Below, one piece after another: positions 8,977-15,966 of a DNA stretch of 64,000 nucleotides. The DNA lies in assembly GCF_902706035.1 (NCBI RefSeq), contig NZ_CACSJA010000018.1, forward strand, positions 1-64,000, in the 5' to 3' direction. Under the pieces are notes generated by a model. It saw only the letters and a list, made by a program, of their open reading frames with translations. It was not told where the DNA came from and did no database searches. The position numbers were made by a program, and so were the translations under genes. How positions within the stretch are numbered: the stretch's first letter is position 1; each line of letters begins with the position of its first letter. Source of the DNA: Pantoea sp. 18069 (GTDB lineage Bacteria > Pseudomonadota > Gammaproteobacteria > Burkholderiales > Burkholderiaceae_C).

Positions 8977-9071
8977 GAAGCGTCTCCTTGTTGTGGGGAG
9001 GAGCCGTCAGTTGCGGCCCTCTGCGTGGATTGTGGGCACGCAGGCAGACGCTTCCAACCCGCAACGCGGGT

Positions 9072-9092
9072 CAGTTCCACGGAGCGGAATCG
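9072..9092 (-). promoter_or_regulatory. Candidate IclR operator, copy 1
   Basis: CAGTTCCACGGAGCGGAAT is an imperfect palindrome (TTCC and GGAA arms) located between the iclR stop and the Bug-SDR-ALDH operon, 96 bp before the Bug start. It matches copies 2 and 3 at almost every position, with the same spacing. Confidence 0.55.
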
Positions 9093-9096
9093 CGTT

Positions 9097-9960
9097 TCAG
9101 GGCTCGTAGAGGCCCGGCGGGTTCAGGCGCGGGCGCGGCGCCTGGCGCATGGCCGCGCGCACTTCGGCGACCAGCGCCACCAGGCGCGGGCCTATGTCCT
9201 TGCGGATGCGCGCCAGCGGCATGCGGCTGGCCGGGCCCGCGCAATGGAAGGAGTAGAGGACGTTGCGCTCGTCGAGCAGCAGGGGCGCGGCCGCGCCGTT
9301 CACATCGCGGCCCCACGAGCCCTGGGTGATGACGAAGCCATGCTCGGCGAAATCGGCATGCGCGCGCTCGACGTTGGCGCGCATCGCGGGCCATTCGTCG
9401 GGAAAGCGCCTGCGCAGGCCTTCGAGAATCTGCGAGCGCTCCTTGACGGGCGCGGCGACGATGTAGGCCAGGCCTATGGCCGTCGACGCGATAGGCAGCA
9501 CGGTGCCCACATCGGCGTTGACGACCAGCCGGTTGTTCTGCGGCGGCAGCAGCACTTCGAGCAGCGCCAGGCCCAGCCGGTCGCGCGTGCCCAGCGACAC
9601 CGTGAGGCCGGTGTCCTCGCTCAACTGCTGCATGTACGGCCGGGCCACCTTGAGCAGGCCGAGCTTGCGCTGCACGCTCAGGCCCATGCCCAGCAGGCGC
9701 GTGCCCATGAAGTACCTGCGCGTGAGCGGGTCGGTGCGCAGATAGCCCAGTTGCACCAGGGTCGAGGTCAGGCGCGAGACCGTGGCCTTGGGCAGGCCCG
9801 TCAAGGCCACCAGCTGCTGGTTGCCCAGCAGGTCGCCTTCGGAAAACACCGAGAGGATTTCCAGGCCCTTGGCCAGCGAGTGCACCAGGGCGGGTTGGGG
9901 CGCGGCAGCGTCGGCGTCGGCGTCGGCGTCTTTTGCGGGGCGGGCGGGTGTCGGTTGCAT
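9097..9960 (-). CDS. IclR-family transcriptional regulator
   Basis: Predicted regulator of 287 residues. The N-terminal winged HTH is at about residues 27-90 (VHSLAKGLEILSVFSEGD, then LTGLPKATVSRLTSTLVQLGYL), followed by the IclR effector-binding domain to the C-terminus (SIASTAIGLAY-like block PIASTAIGLAYIVAA). The N-terminal leader contains an alternating Asp-Ala run (DADADADAAAP). ATG 9960 places the HTH at the normal distance; the frame is open further upstream but that extension has no family character. It sits between the minus-strand Bug-SDR-ALDH operon and the plus-strand porin/hydrolase/dioxygenase units. Three matching palindromes lie in front of these units, so it most likely controls all of them. 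Confidence 0.93.
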   Translation of the reverse strand: MQPTPARPAKDADADADAAAPQPALVHSLAKGLEILSVFSEGDLLGNQQLVALTGLPKATVSRLTSTLVQLGYLRTDPLTRRYFMGTRLLGMGLSVQRKLGLLKVARPYMQQLSEDTGLTVSLGTRDRLGLALLEVLLPPQNNRLVVNADVGTVLPIASTAIGLAYIVAAPVKERSQILEGLRRRFPDEWPAMRANVERAHADFAEHGFVITQGSWGRDVNGAAAPLLLDERNVLYSFHCAGPASRMPLARIRKDIGPRLVALVAEVRAAMRQAPRPRLNPPGLYEP

Positions 9961-10098
9961 CGCAGGGTCCAGGAAATGGGGTTCAGGACGTGCGGCGCCC
10001 TCGGCGCCGTGCTGTCCAGCAGGCCTGAGCCGGATGGTACCCGTCCGTGCTCGTTTGAGGGGTGTTGCGCCGCGCCGGCGCAACGCGCGCCTACATCT

Positions 10099-10119
10099 CG
10101 ATTCCGCGCCGTGGAACTG
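10099..10119 (+). promoter_or_regulatory. Candidate IclR operator, copy 2
   Basis: Read on the minus strand this is CAGTTCCACGGCGCGGAAT, differing at one position from copy 1. It lies between iclR (start 9960) and the porin gene (start 10239), where one site could serve autoregulation and porin control. Confidence 0.55.
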
Positions 10120-10238
10120 CGCCGTTTGTGCGTGGTCAAGCCCGCCCCGTTCGCACAAGAATCCGCCACCGCTGACAGAACCGGCGGCGCGCAGGCCTTG
10201 GCCGCGCAGCGCACAACACCATTTGAGGAGACATTCGC

Positions 10239-11330
10239 ATGCACATAAACACAAGAGATATCCGCTCCACCCGGGCCCTGGCCATAGGCCTCGCATGGGC
10301 CTGCATAGGCGGCGTGGCCGCAGCCCAGTCGTCGGCGACGATCAGCGGCGTCGTCGATGCGGGAGGGCGCCATGTGCGCAACGCGCAAGGCGCGCTGACT
10401 TCCCTGGCCAGCGGCGGCAATTCCACGTCGCGGCTGATCTTTCGCGGCAGCGAGGACCTGGGCGGCGGGCTCAAGGCCGGCTTCTGGCTCGAATCGACGC
10501 TGTTCACCGATACCGGCACGATGGGCAGCGGCGGCATGTTCTTCGACCGCGCGTCCTATCTGAGCCTGGGCAGCCGCTGGGGCGATCTGCGGCTGGGCCG
10601 CGACTATACGCCGGGCTTCCGTGCCATTGTCGCCGCCGATCCGTTCGCCTATGTGGGCGTGGGCGGCGTCGCCACGGCGTTCAACGCGGCGGCCACGACC
10701 ACGTTCCAGCGCGCCTTCGGCACGGGCGCGACCACGTTCGCGCGCTCGAACAACGCAATCCAGTACTTCACGCCAAGGACGCTGGGCGGTGCCTATGCAA
10801 TCCTGATGTATGCGCCGCGCGAGAAGACCGGCAGCGCGAGCGGCTACGGCCACCAGGCCGCGCGACTGGGCTATGCCGCGGGCGCGTTCGACATCTCCGC
10901 GACTGCGGCGCGCACCAGGATCGACGCCACGGGCGAGGACTTCGCGGTCGACGGCATCGCGGGCAGCTATCGGCTCGGCGCGCTGCACCTGAGCGCGAGC
11001 GCCACGCAGACCTCCTATCTTTCCTCGCGGCACAACGTCATGGGCGCGGCCGCGAAGCTGCTGTCGGGCGTGCACGAGTTCAAGGCCTCGTTCGCGCGCG
11101 TGGACCAGAAAGGCAGCAATGCCGCGGGCGCGAGCATAGACGCCGACGATGCACGCATCTTGGCCGTCGGCTATGTCCACCACCTGTCCAAGCGCACGGC
11201 GCTGTACCTGAGCGCGGCCCATGTGTCCAACCAGGGCAACGCCACCTATGGGGTGCCTGGAGGCCCGGCCGGTGCCCCGGCAGGCCGTTCCTCGACCGGC
11301 TACGACCTGGGGCTGCGGCACAACTTCTGA
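10239..11330 (+). CDS. Gram-negative porin (Comamonadaceae Omp32-like)
   Basis: Outer-membrane trimeric beta-barrel porin, 363 residues. The signal peptide runs to about residue 30 (LAIGLAWACIGGVAAAQ). The mature protein begins with the family pattern SSATISGVVDAGGR and continues with SRLIFRGSEDLGGGLKAGFWLES, and it ends LGLRHNF with the terminal phenylalanine required for BAM-mediated insertion. A GAGGAG ribosome-binding site lies eight bases before the ATG. It is flanked by candidate IclR sites on both sides and stands at the head of the plus-strand half of the catabolic cluster, so it probably admits the pathway substrate. The channel's specificity cannot be inferred. Confidence 0.93.
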   Translation: MHINTRDIRSTRALAIGLAWACIGGVAAAQSSATISGVVDAGGRHVRNAQGALTSLASGGNSTSRLIFRGSEDLGGGLKAGFWLESTLFTDTGTMGSGGMFFDRASYLSLGSRWGDLRLGRDYTPGFRAIVAADPFAYVGVGGVATAFNAAATTTFQRAFGTGATTFARSNNAIQYFTPRTLGGAYAILMYAPREKTGSASGYGHQAARLGYAAGAFDISATAARTRIDATGEDFAVDGIAGSYRLGALHLSASATQTSYLSSRHNVMGAAAKLLSGVHEFKASFARVDQKGSNAAGASIDADDARILAVGYVHHLSKRTALYLSAAHVSNQGNATYGVPGGPAGAPAGRSSTGYDLGLRHNF

Positions 11331-11353
11331 TGCTTTGCGGGCTTTGCCCAAGC

Positions 11354-11375
11354 CAGTTCCGCAGCGCGGAATGCG
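11354..11375 (+). promoter_or_regulatory. Candidate IclR operator, copy 3
   Basis: CAGTTCCGCAGCGCGGAAT has the same layout as copies 1 and 2. It lies 24 bp after the porin stop and 112 bp before the alpha/beta hydrolase start, marking a separate promoter for the hydrolase-Bug-dioxygenase-hydrolase operon. Confidence 0.55.
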
Positions 11376-11486
11376 TGCCGGAATGCGCAGCCAGAACGCC
11401 GGGCCTTGCACAGAATCAAGACCACCCACCTTGGCAGCGCCGCGCCGGCCCCAGGGCCAACTTCCATTTTTCAAAGAGACTGTTCC

Positions 11487-12293
11487 ATGTCAACTCCTTA
11501 CCGCTTTCCCGATTACCAGGTTGCCGGCGACGCGGACACCACGGTGTTCCTGCTGCATGGCGCCTACGGCTCCAAGGACTACTTCCGCGAGGAAATCCAA
11601 ACGCTGGTGCGCGCCGGCCTGCGCGTCGTCGCCTGGGATGCACCTGGCTACGGCATCAGCCCGCTGCCGCCCGAAGGCCTGAGCATCGAACGGCTGGCCG
11701 AAACCGCGGCCTGCCTGATCGACCGCGAAGGCAGCAAGACCAATATCGTGCTGGGCCACAGCATGGGCGGCATCATCACGCCCGCGGTCTACGCGGCGCG
11801 GCCCGACAAGGTCCACGGCATCGTGATCTCGGCCACGGCCGGCTCCTTCTCGCAAAAGAGCGCCCAGGACCAGGAAACCTTCCTCGCCGAGCGCGTCGAG
11901 CCCCTGCGCGCGGGCAATACCTTTCGCGATACCGCGGGCGCGGTGATCGACTCCATGTTCGCGCCGACATCGCGCGGGCCCATGGTGGACCTGGTGCGCG
12001 AGGTGGCGCTGTCTACGCCGGCAGACACGTTCTGCGCCGCAATCACCGCGATCACGCGCTACCAGGGCGAGCCCAATATGAGGAACGTGAAAGTGCCGGC
12101 GCTGCTGCTGGCCGGCGAGTTCGACCAGGTCGGCCGCCCGCAAAGCATGCAGAGCGTGCAGCAGCAGTTCATGCCGCACGCCGATTTCGTCTGCCTGCCG
12201 GACGCCGCACACTACGCGTTCGCGGAGCAGCACGCGCTGTTCAACGAGCAGGTGCTGCGCTTCATCCGCGAGCGTGTGCTGGCGCAGGCCTGA
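11487..12293 (+). CDS. Alpha/beta-fold hydrolase
   Basis: Predicted cytoplasmic hydrolase of 268 residues (no signal peptide). The oxyanion-hole motif LLHGAYGSKD is followed by the nucleophile elbow GHSMGG with Ser92. The acid residue is likely the Asp in LLLAGEFDQVG, and the base is the His of PDAAHYAF. ATG 11487 was preferred over 11406 because the homologous core starts just after it. First gene of the plus-strand operon, followed by a Bug protein and a carotenoid-oxygenase-like enzyme. It could open an ester, lactone or vinylogous C-C bond of the pathway substrate. Family membership is certain; the substrate is unknown. Confidence 0.9.
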   Translation: MSTPYRFPDYQVAGDADTTVFLLHGAYGSKDYFREEIQTLVRAGLRVVAWDAPGYGISPLPPEGLSIERLAETAACLIDREGSKTNIVLGHSMGGIITPAVYAARPDKVHGIVISATAGSFSQKSAQDQETFLAERVEPLRAGNTFRDTAGAVIDSMFAPTSRGPMVDLVREVALSTPADTFCAAITAITRYQGEPNMRNVKVPALLLAGEFDQVGRPQSMQSVQQQFMPHADFVCLPDAAHYAFAEQHALFNEQVLRFIRERVLAQA

Positions 12294-12315
12294 AGCCGGG
12301 CCGTTTTCCATAGCC

Positions 12316-13302
12316 ATGCGAAAGAATCCCATGCCCAAGAAATCCCTTCTTCGCCGCCTGCTGGCCGGCGCGCTGGTCACGCTGACCGCCTTTCCCGTGC
12401 TCGCCGGCCCCTGGCCCGAGCGCCCGATCAAGCTGATCGTGCCGTACCCGGCGGGCGGCCTGACCGACATCGTCTCGCGGCTGGTCGGCGACGAGCTCGG
12501 CCGCGAACTCGGCACCTCGGTGGTGATCGAGAACCGTGCCGGCGCGGGCGGGCAGATCGGCCTGCAGGCGCTGCTGCAGGCGCCCAAGGACGGCTACACC
12601 ATTGGCCTGGTGGTGCCGGCCACGATGGTCACGCTGCCCTTGACCAATCCGGCCTACAGGATACGGCCGCTCGAGCAGTTCGAGCCCATCACCATCGCGG
12701 TCGACACCTTTCTCACGCTGGTGGTGGACCGCAAGCTGGGCTTCAAGACGGTTGCCGAGTTTGCCGAGTACGCGCGCAAGCACCCGGGCCAGATGAACTA
12801 CGGCACGCCCGGCGCGGGCACGAGCTTTCATTTCAACAATGTGCTGCTCGCGCAAAAGCTCGGCATCGAGGCCCAGCATGTGCCCTACACGGGCGAAGTG
12901 CAGATGCTCAATGACATCGCAGGCGGCCAGCTGCAGTACGCGCTGGTCTCCAACGTGGGCAAGACCTTTGTCGAGAACGGCCAGGTGAGCGCGCTGGCCG
13001 TGACGTCGGGCCAGCGCGTGCGCTCGCTGCCCGATGTACCCACGTTCCGCGAGACGGGCATCGACTTCACGTCCGATGGCTGGGTCGGCTATGTCGCGGC
13101 CAAGGGCACGCCCGCGCCCGTGCTCGCGCGGCTGCAGGGCGCGTTCGTCAAGGCGCTCAACGTGCCCGGCGTCAGGCAAAAGCTCGGCGAGATGGGCTAC
13201 CAGGTCGTGGGTAACACGCCGCAGCAGTTTCGCCAGATCGTGCAGGACAGCAGCCAGCGCTATGGCGAGCTGCTGCGCTCGGGCGCCGTCAAGCTCCAGT
13301 GA
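12316..13302 (+). CDS. Bug/TTT-family substrate-binding protein
   Basis: Periplasmic binding protein of about 328 residues with a basic N-terminus and hydrophobic signal (KKSLLRRLLAGALVTLTAFPVLA). The Bug signatures are WPERPIKLIVPYPAGG, ENRAGAGGQIG and KDGYTIGLV. ATG 12316 was chosen; ATG 12331 with an AAAGAA-like ribosome-binding site is a good alternative, and a start at 12274 would overlap the hydrolase. It is the third Bug protein of the catabolic half of the window and the second in the putative IclR regulon. Its presence between the hydrolase and dioxygenase genes implies uptake of a carboxylate that they degrade. Confidence 0.9.
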   Translation: MRKNPMPKKSLLRRLLAGALVTLTAFPVLAGPWPERPIKLIVPYPAGGLTDIVSRLVGDELGRELGTSVVIENRAGAGGQIGLQALLQAPKDGYTIGLVVPATMVTLPLTNPAYRIRPLEQFEPITIAVDTFLTLVVDRKLGFKTVAEFAEYARKHPGQMNYGTPGAGTSFHFNNVLLAQKLGIEAQHVPYTGEVQMLNDIAGGQLQYALVSNVGKTFVENGQVSALAVTSGQRVRSLPDVPTFRETGIDFTSDGWVGYVAAKGTPAPVLARLQGAFVKALNVPGVRQKLGEMGYQVVGNTPQQFRQIVQDSSQRYGELLRSGAVKLQ

Positions 13303-13341
13303 GCACCGCCTTGTTTTCCTTCGTCTTTCCTGGATGACACC

Positions 13342-14859
13342 ATGCAGAAGATTCTCCACACCTATACCTCCACCCTCGCTCCCGACAATGACCACCCGTT
13401 CCTGCACGGCCCGTTCACGCCCGCCATGGAAGAGTGGGTCGCCGACACCGACAGCATGCAGGTGATCGGCGAGATTCCCAAGAACCTGCACGGCATCTAC
13501 GTGCGCAACACGCACAATCAGGTGCACGAGTCGCTGGGCATGTACCACCCGTTCGACGGCGACGGCATGCTGCATTCGATGCACTTCGAGGACGGCAAGG
13601 CCACCTACCGCAACCGCTTCGTGCAGACCACGGGCTTTCTGGCCGAGCAGGCCGCGGGCCGGTCGCTGTGGCCGGGCATGCTGGCGCCCCAGCTGCAGGC
13701 GCGCCGCGGCTGGGGCTCGATGGGGGCGATGAAGGACAACGCCGGCACCGACGTCAAGATCCATGCAGGCAAGCTGCTGGCGACGATGTCGCAGGGGAGC
13801 GAGCCCTGGCGGCTGGACCCGGTCACGCTGGAGACGCTGGGGCCGGACGCCGACTGGGCGCGGCTGGTGCCCGACGGCGTGGCCTCGCACTACAAGGTCG
13901 ACCCGGCCACGGGCGAGATGATGTTCTTCAACTACCCCGAGCGCTGGCCGCACATGCACTACGGCGTCGTGGACCGCCACAATCGCCTGGTCCACTATGT
14001 GCCGATCGAGCTGCCCGGCGCGCGCTGGCCCCACGACCTGGGCGTGACCAAGCGGTTTTCCATCCTGCACGACCTGCCGTTCCACTTCGATGCCGAGCTG
14101 CTCGCCAAGGGCCAGCGCAAGATGGCGTTCTACCGCGACAAGCCTGCGCGCTTCGGCATCATGCCGCGCTATGGCGACTCGGCGTCGGTGCGCTGGTTCG
14201 AGGGCACGCCCTGCCACATCCTGCACATCGCCAACTGCTACGAGGACGGCGACGAGGTGGTCATGGACGGCTGCATCATGCCCAATCCGCACAAGCCCAA
14301 TGTCGGGCAGTCGAGCGAGGGCGGGCGCCAGGCCGCATACGACAAGATCCGCGCCCACCTCGACAAGCACAACAACCCGACGCTGATGTACCGCTGGCGC
14401 TTCAACCTGCGCACCGGCCAGACGCACGAAGAGCAGATCGACGACGAGATCACCGAGTTCCCCATGGTCAGCAACGACTATGTGGGCCGGCCGTATCGCT
14501 ACAGTTTCAACGTGCTCTACCAGCCCGGGGAATGGCTGTTTCGCGGCCTCAAGCGCTACGACATGCTGTCGCGCCAGACGCAGTCGCTCGAGTACGGCAA
14601 GGGCTGCTATGGCAGCGAGCCGCAGCTCGCGCGCAGCATCGGCGCCGTGGCCGAAGACGACGGTTACATCATCACTTTCGTCAACAACATGGTCGACGCG
14701 CGCTCCGAGTGCTGGGTCATCCCGGCCAACGACATCACGCGCGGCGCGGTTGCGCGCATCGTGCTGCCGCACCGCATTTCCGCAGGCACGCATACCGCCT
14801 GGGTCGAAGGCGACCGCATCGCGGGCGAGCACCGCGACCAGCGTTACGTACCCGCATGA
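13342..14859 (+). CDS. Carotenoid cleavage/lignostilbene-type dioxygenase family protein
   Basis: Predicted iron(II) oxygenase of the retinal pigment epithelial membrane protein/carotenoid oxygenase family, 505 residues. Such enzymes cleave a conjugated C=C bond with O2 to give two carbonyl products. The four-histidine iron site can be assigned from the blocks SHYKVDPATGE, WPHDLGVTKRF, CHILHIANCYEDGDEVV and GTHTAWVEG near the C-terminus. The N-terminal EIPKNLHGIYVRN and YHPFDGDGMLHSMHFEDG blocks are also family hallmarks. No signal peptide is seen. It is cotranscribed with two alpha/beta hydrolases and a Bug protein, and aldehyde products would suit the aldehyde dehydrogenase across the cluster. 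A stilbene, phenylpropenoid or polyene acid is plausible, but the substrate is not known. Confidence 0.9.
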   Translation: MQKILHTYTSTLAPDNDHPFLHGPFTPAMEEWVADTDSMQVIGEIPKNLHGIYVRNTHNQVHESLGMYHPFDGDGMLHSMHFEDGKATYRNRFVQTTGFLAEQAAGRSLWPGMLAPQLQARRGWGSMGAMKDNAGTDVKIHAGKLLATMSQGSEPWRLDPVTLETLGPDADWARLVPDGVASHYKVDPATGEMMFFNYPERWPHMHYGVVDRHNRLVHYVPIELPGARWPHDLGVTKRFSILHDLPFHFDAELLAKGQRKMAFYRDKPARFGIMPRYGDSASVRWFEGTPCHILHIANCYEDGDEVVMDGCIMPNPHKPNVGQSSEGGRQAAYDKIRAHLDKHNNPTLMYRWRFNLRTGQTHEEQIDDEITEFPMVSNDYVGRPYRYSFNVLYQPGEWLFRGLKRYDMLSRQTQSLEYGKGCYGSEPQLARSIGAVAEDDGYIITFVNNMVDARSECWVIPANDITRGAVARIVLPHRISAGTHTAWVEGDRIAGEHRDQRYVPA

Positions 14860-15563
14860 AGACGCCGCACGATACCCTGGTGCTGGTGCCGGGCCTGAAC
14901 AATACCCGCGCGGTGTTCGACGGCGTGCAGGCCGCGTTGCCGAAGGCGGTGACGTCCGTGGCGCTCGACAACCCCGCGCTCGATACGGTCGAGGCCATTG
15001 CCCGCGCCCACCTCGCGGCGCTGCCCGAGCGCTTCTGGCTGGCGGGTTTTTCGTTTGGCGGCTATGTCGCGCTCGCGATGCTGGAGCTCGCGCCCGAGCG
15101 CGTGCAGGGCATTGCGCTGCTGTGCACGGCGCCGTTCGCCGACAGCGCCGAGGCCGCGCAAAAGCGTATTGCCGCGCTCGACGCCGTGGCCCAGGGCCGC
15201 TATTTCGAGATGATCGCGCAGCAGGCGGCCAATGCCTTTCATCCCGACAGCCTGCACAACGCCCAGCTCATGGCCGCGCGCCAGGCCATGGTGCAGGACT
15301 ACGGGCCGCAGCGCTACGCGGCCCATGTGCGCGCCACGGCGGCGCGCCCCGACCGCAGCGCGCTGCTCGACGGCAGGCGCCCGACGCTGGTGCTGGCCGC
15401 GTCGCACGACAAGCTGTTCGCGCCGTCCAGGCTCGCCGCCTGCGCCGCGGCGATCCCGGGCGCCGTGCTGGCCGTGGTCCAGGACGCGGGCCACCTCGCG
15501 CCCATGGAGCAGCCGCGCGCGGTCGCGGCGCAGCTCGCACGCTGGATGGGGGCGGGGGGCTGA
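14856..15563 (+). CDS. Alpha/beta-fold hydrolase
   Basis: Compact alpha/beta hydrolase of 235 residues. It has an N-terminal VLVPGLNNTRAVFDG oxyanion region, a nucleophile elbow AGFSFGGY with Ser66, a likely acid in LAASHDKLFAP and a histidine in QDAGHLAPMEQP. It starts inside the stop of the dioxygenase gene (ATGA overlap), so the two are translationally coupled. It differs in sequence from the first hydrolase of the operon and may act on the dioxygenase product. It is the last gene of the operon; 105 bp separate it from the tRNA. Confidence 0.9.
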   Translation: MKTPHDTLVLVPGLNNTRAVFDGVQAALPKAVTSVALDNPALDTVEAIARAHLAALPERFWLAGFSFGGYVALAMLELAPERVQGIALLCTAPFADSAEAAQKRIAALDAVAQGRYFEMIAQQAANAFHPDSLHNAQLMAARQAMVQDYGPQRYAAHVRATAARPDRSALLDGRRPTLVLAASHDKLFAPSRLAACAAAIPGAVLAVVQDAGHLAPMEQPRAVAAQLARWMGAGG

Positions 15564-15627
15564 TCGCGCAGCGCAGCACCGTTGGAGCGCAGGAGTGAAA
15601 ATTTTGTGAATTTTTCGCTGAATTTCG

Positions 15628-15656
15628 TTTTTGCCCCTTTTTTGCGATGCTATGAT
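15628..15656 (+). promoter_or_regulatory. Likely promoter of tRNA-Gln
   Basis: TATGAT at 15651-15656 is a good -10 box, 13 bp before the tRNA. A weak -35 (TTTTTG at 15628-15633) sits 17 bp upstream, in a locally AT-rich stretch that contrasts with the surrounding GC-rich genes. Confidence 0.45.
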
Positions 15657-15668
15657 TGCGGGCATTGA

Positions 15669-15745
15669 AGGGGAGTCGCCAAGTTGGTTAAGGCACTGGA
15701 TTTTGATTCCAGCATGCGAAGGTTCGAATCCTTCTTCCCCTGCCA
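15669..15745 (+). tRNA. tRNA-Gln (anticodon TTG)
   Basis: A 77-nt cloverleaf with encoded CCA. The acceptor AGGGGAG pairs with TTCCCCT with one G-T wobble, discriminator G is followed by CCA, the anticodon stem is CTGGA/TCCAG, and the loop TTTTGAT gives anticodon TTG. The T-loop GGTTCGAATCC is canonical. Confidence 0.96.
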
Positions 15746-15753
15746 AGAACATG

Positions 15754-15786
15754 AACCCCGGTTGCGTCAAGCAGCCGGGGTTTTTT
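15754..15786 (+). terminator. Rho-independent terminator after tRNA-Gln
   Basis: The stem ACCCCGG/CCGGGGT, with a short inner extension TTGC/GCAG, is followed by a run of T residues. It begins eight bases after the tRNA CCA. Confidence 0.85.
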
Positions 15787-15966
15787 CATTGCAGAAGGCT
15801 TTTGTAGAGCGCTTCCTGGCTGCGTTGGGTGGTGGGTATACCCTTATTGACCTCTGTGCAGCCAGGGGTGAATGCTTATGGCGAAAATTGTCGATTGATC
15901 AGCTTGGCGTCGCTGTGCCCGTTGCACAGACAGGACGATCCGGGTTGAGTGATTGGGAGTTGAGCC

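Noticed and set aside
6000..14832. Many long antisense frames opposite the aldehyde dehydrogenase, SDR, hydrolase and dioxygenase genes
   Set aside because: They lie fully inside well-supported genes, contain low-complexity Arg/Ala/His-rich protein and have no recognisable domains; typical of high-GC DNA.
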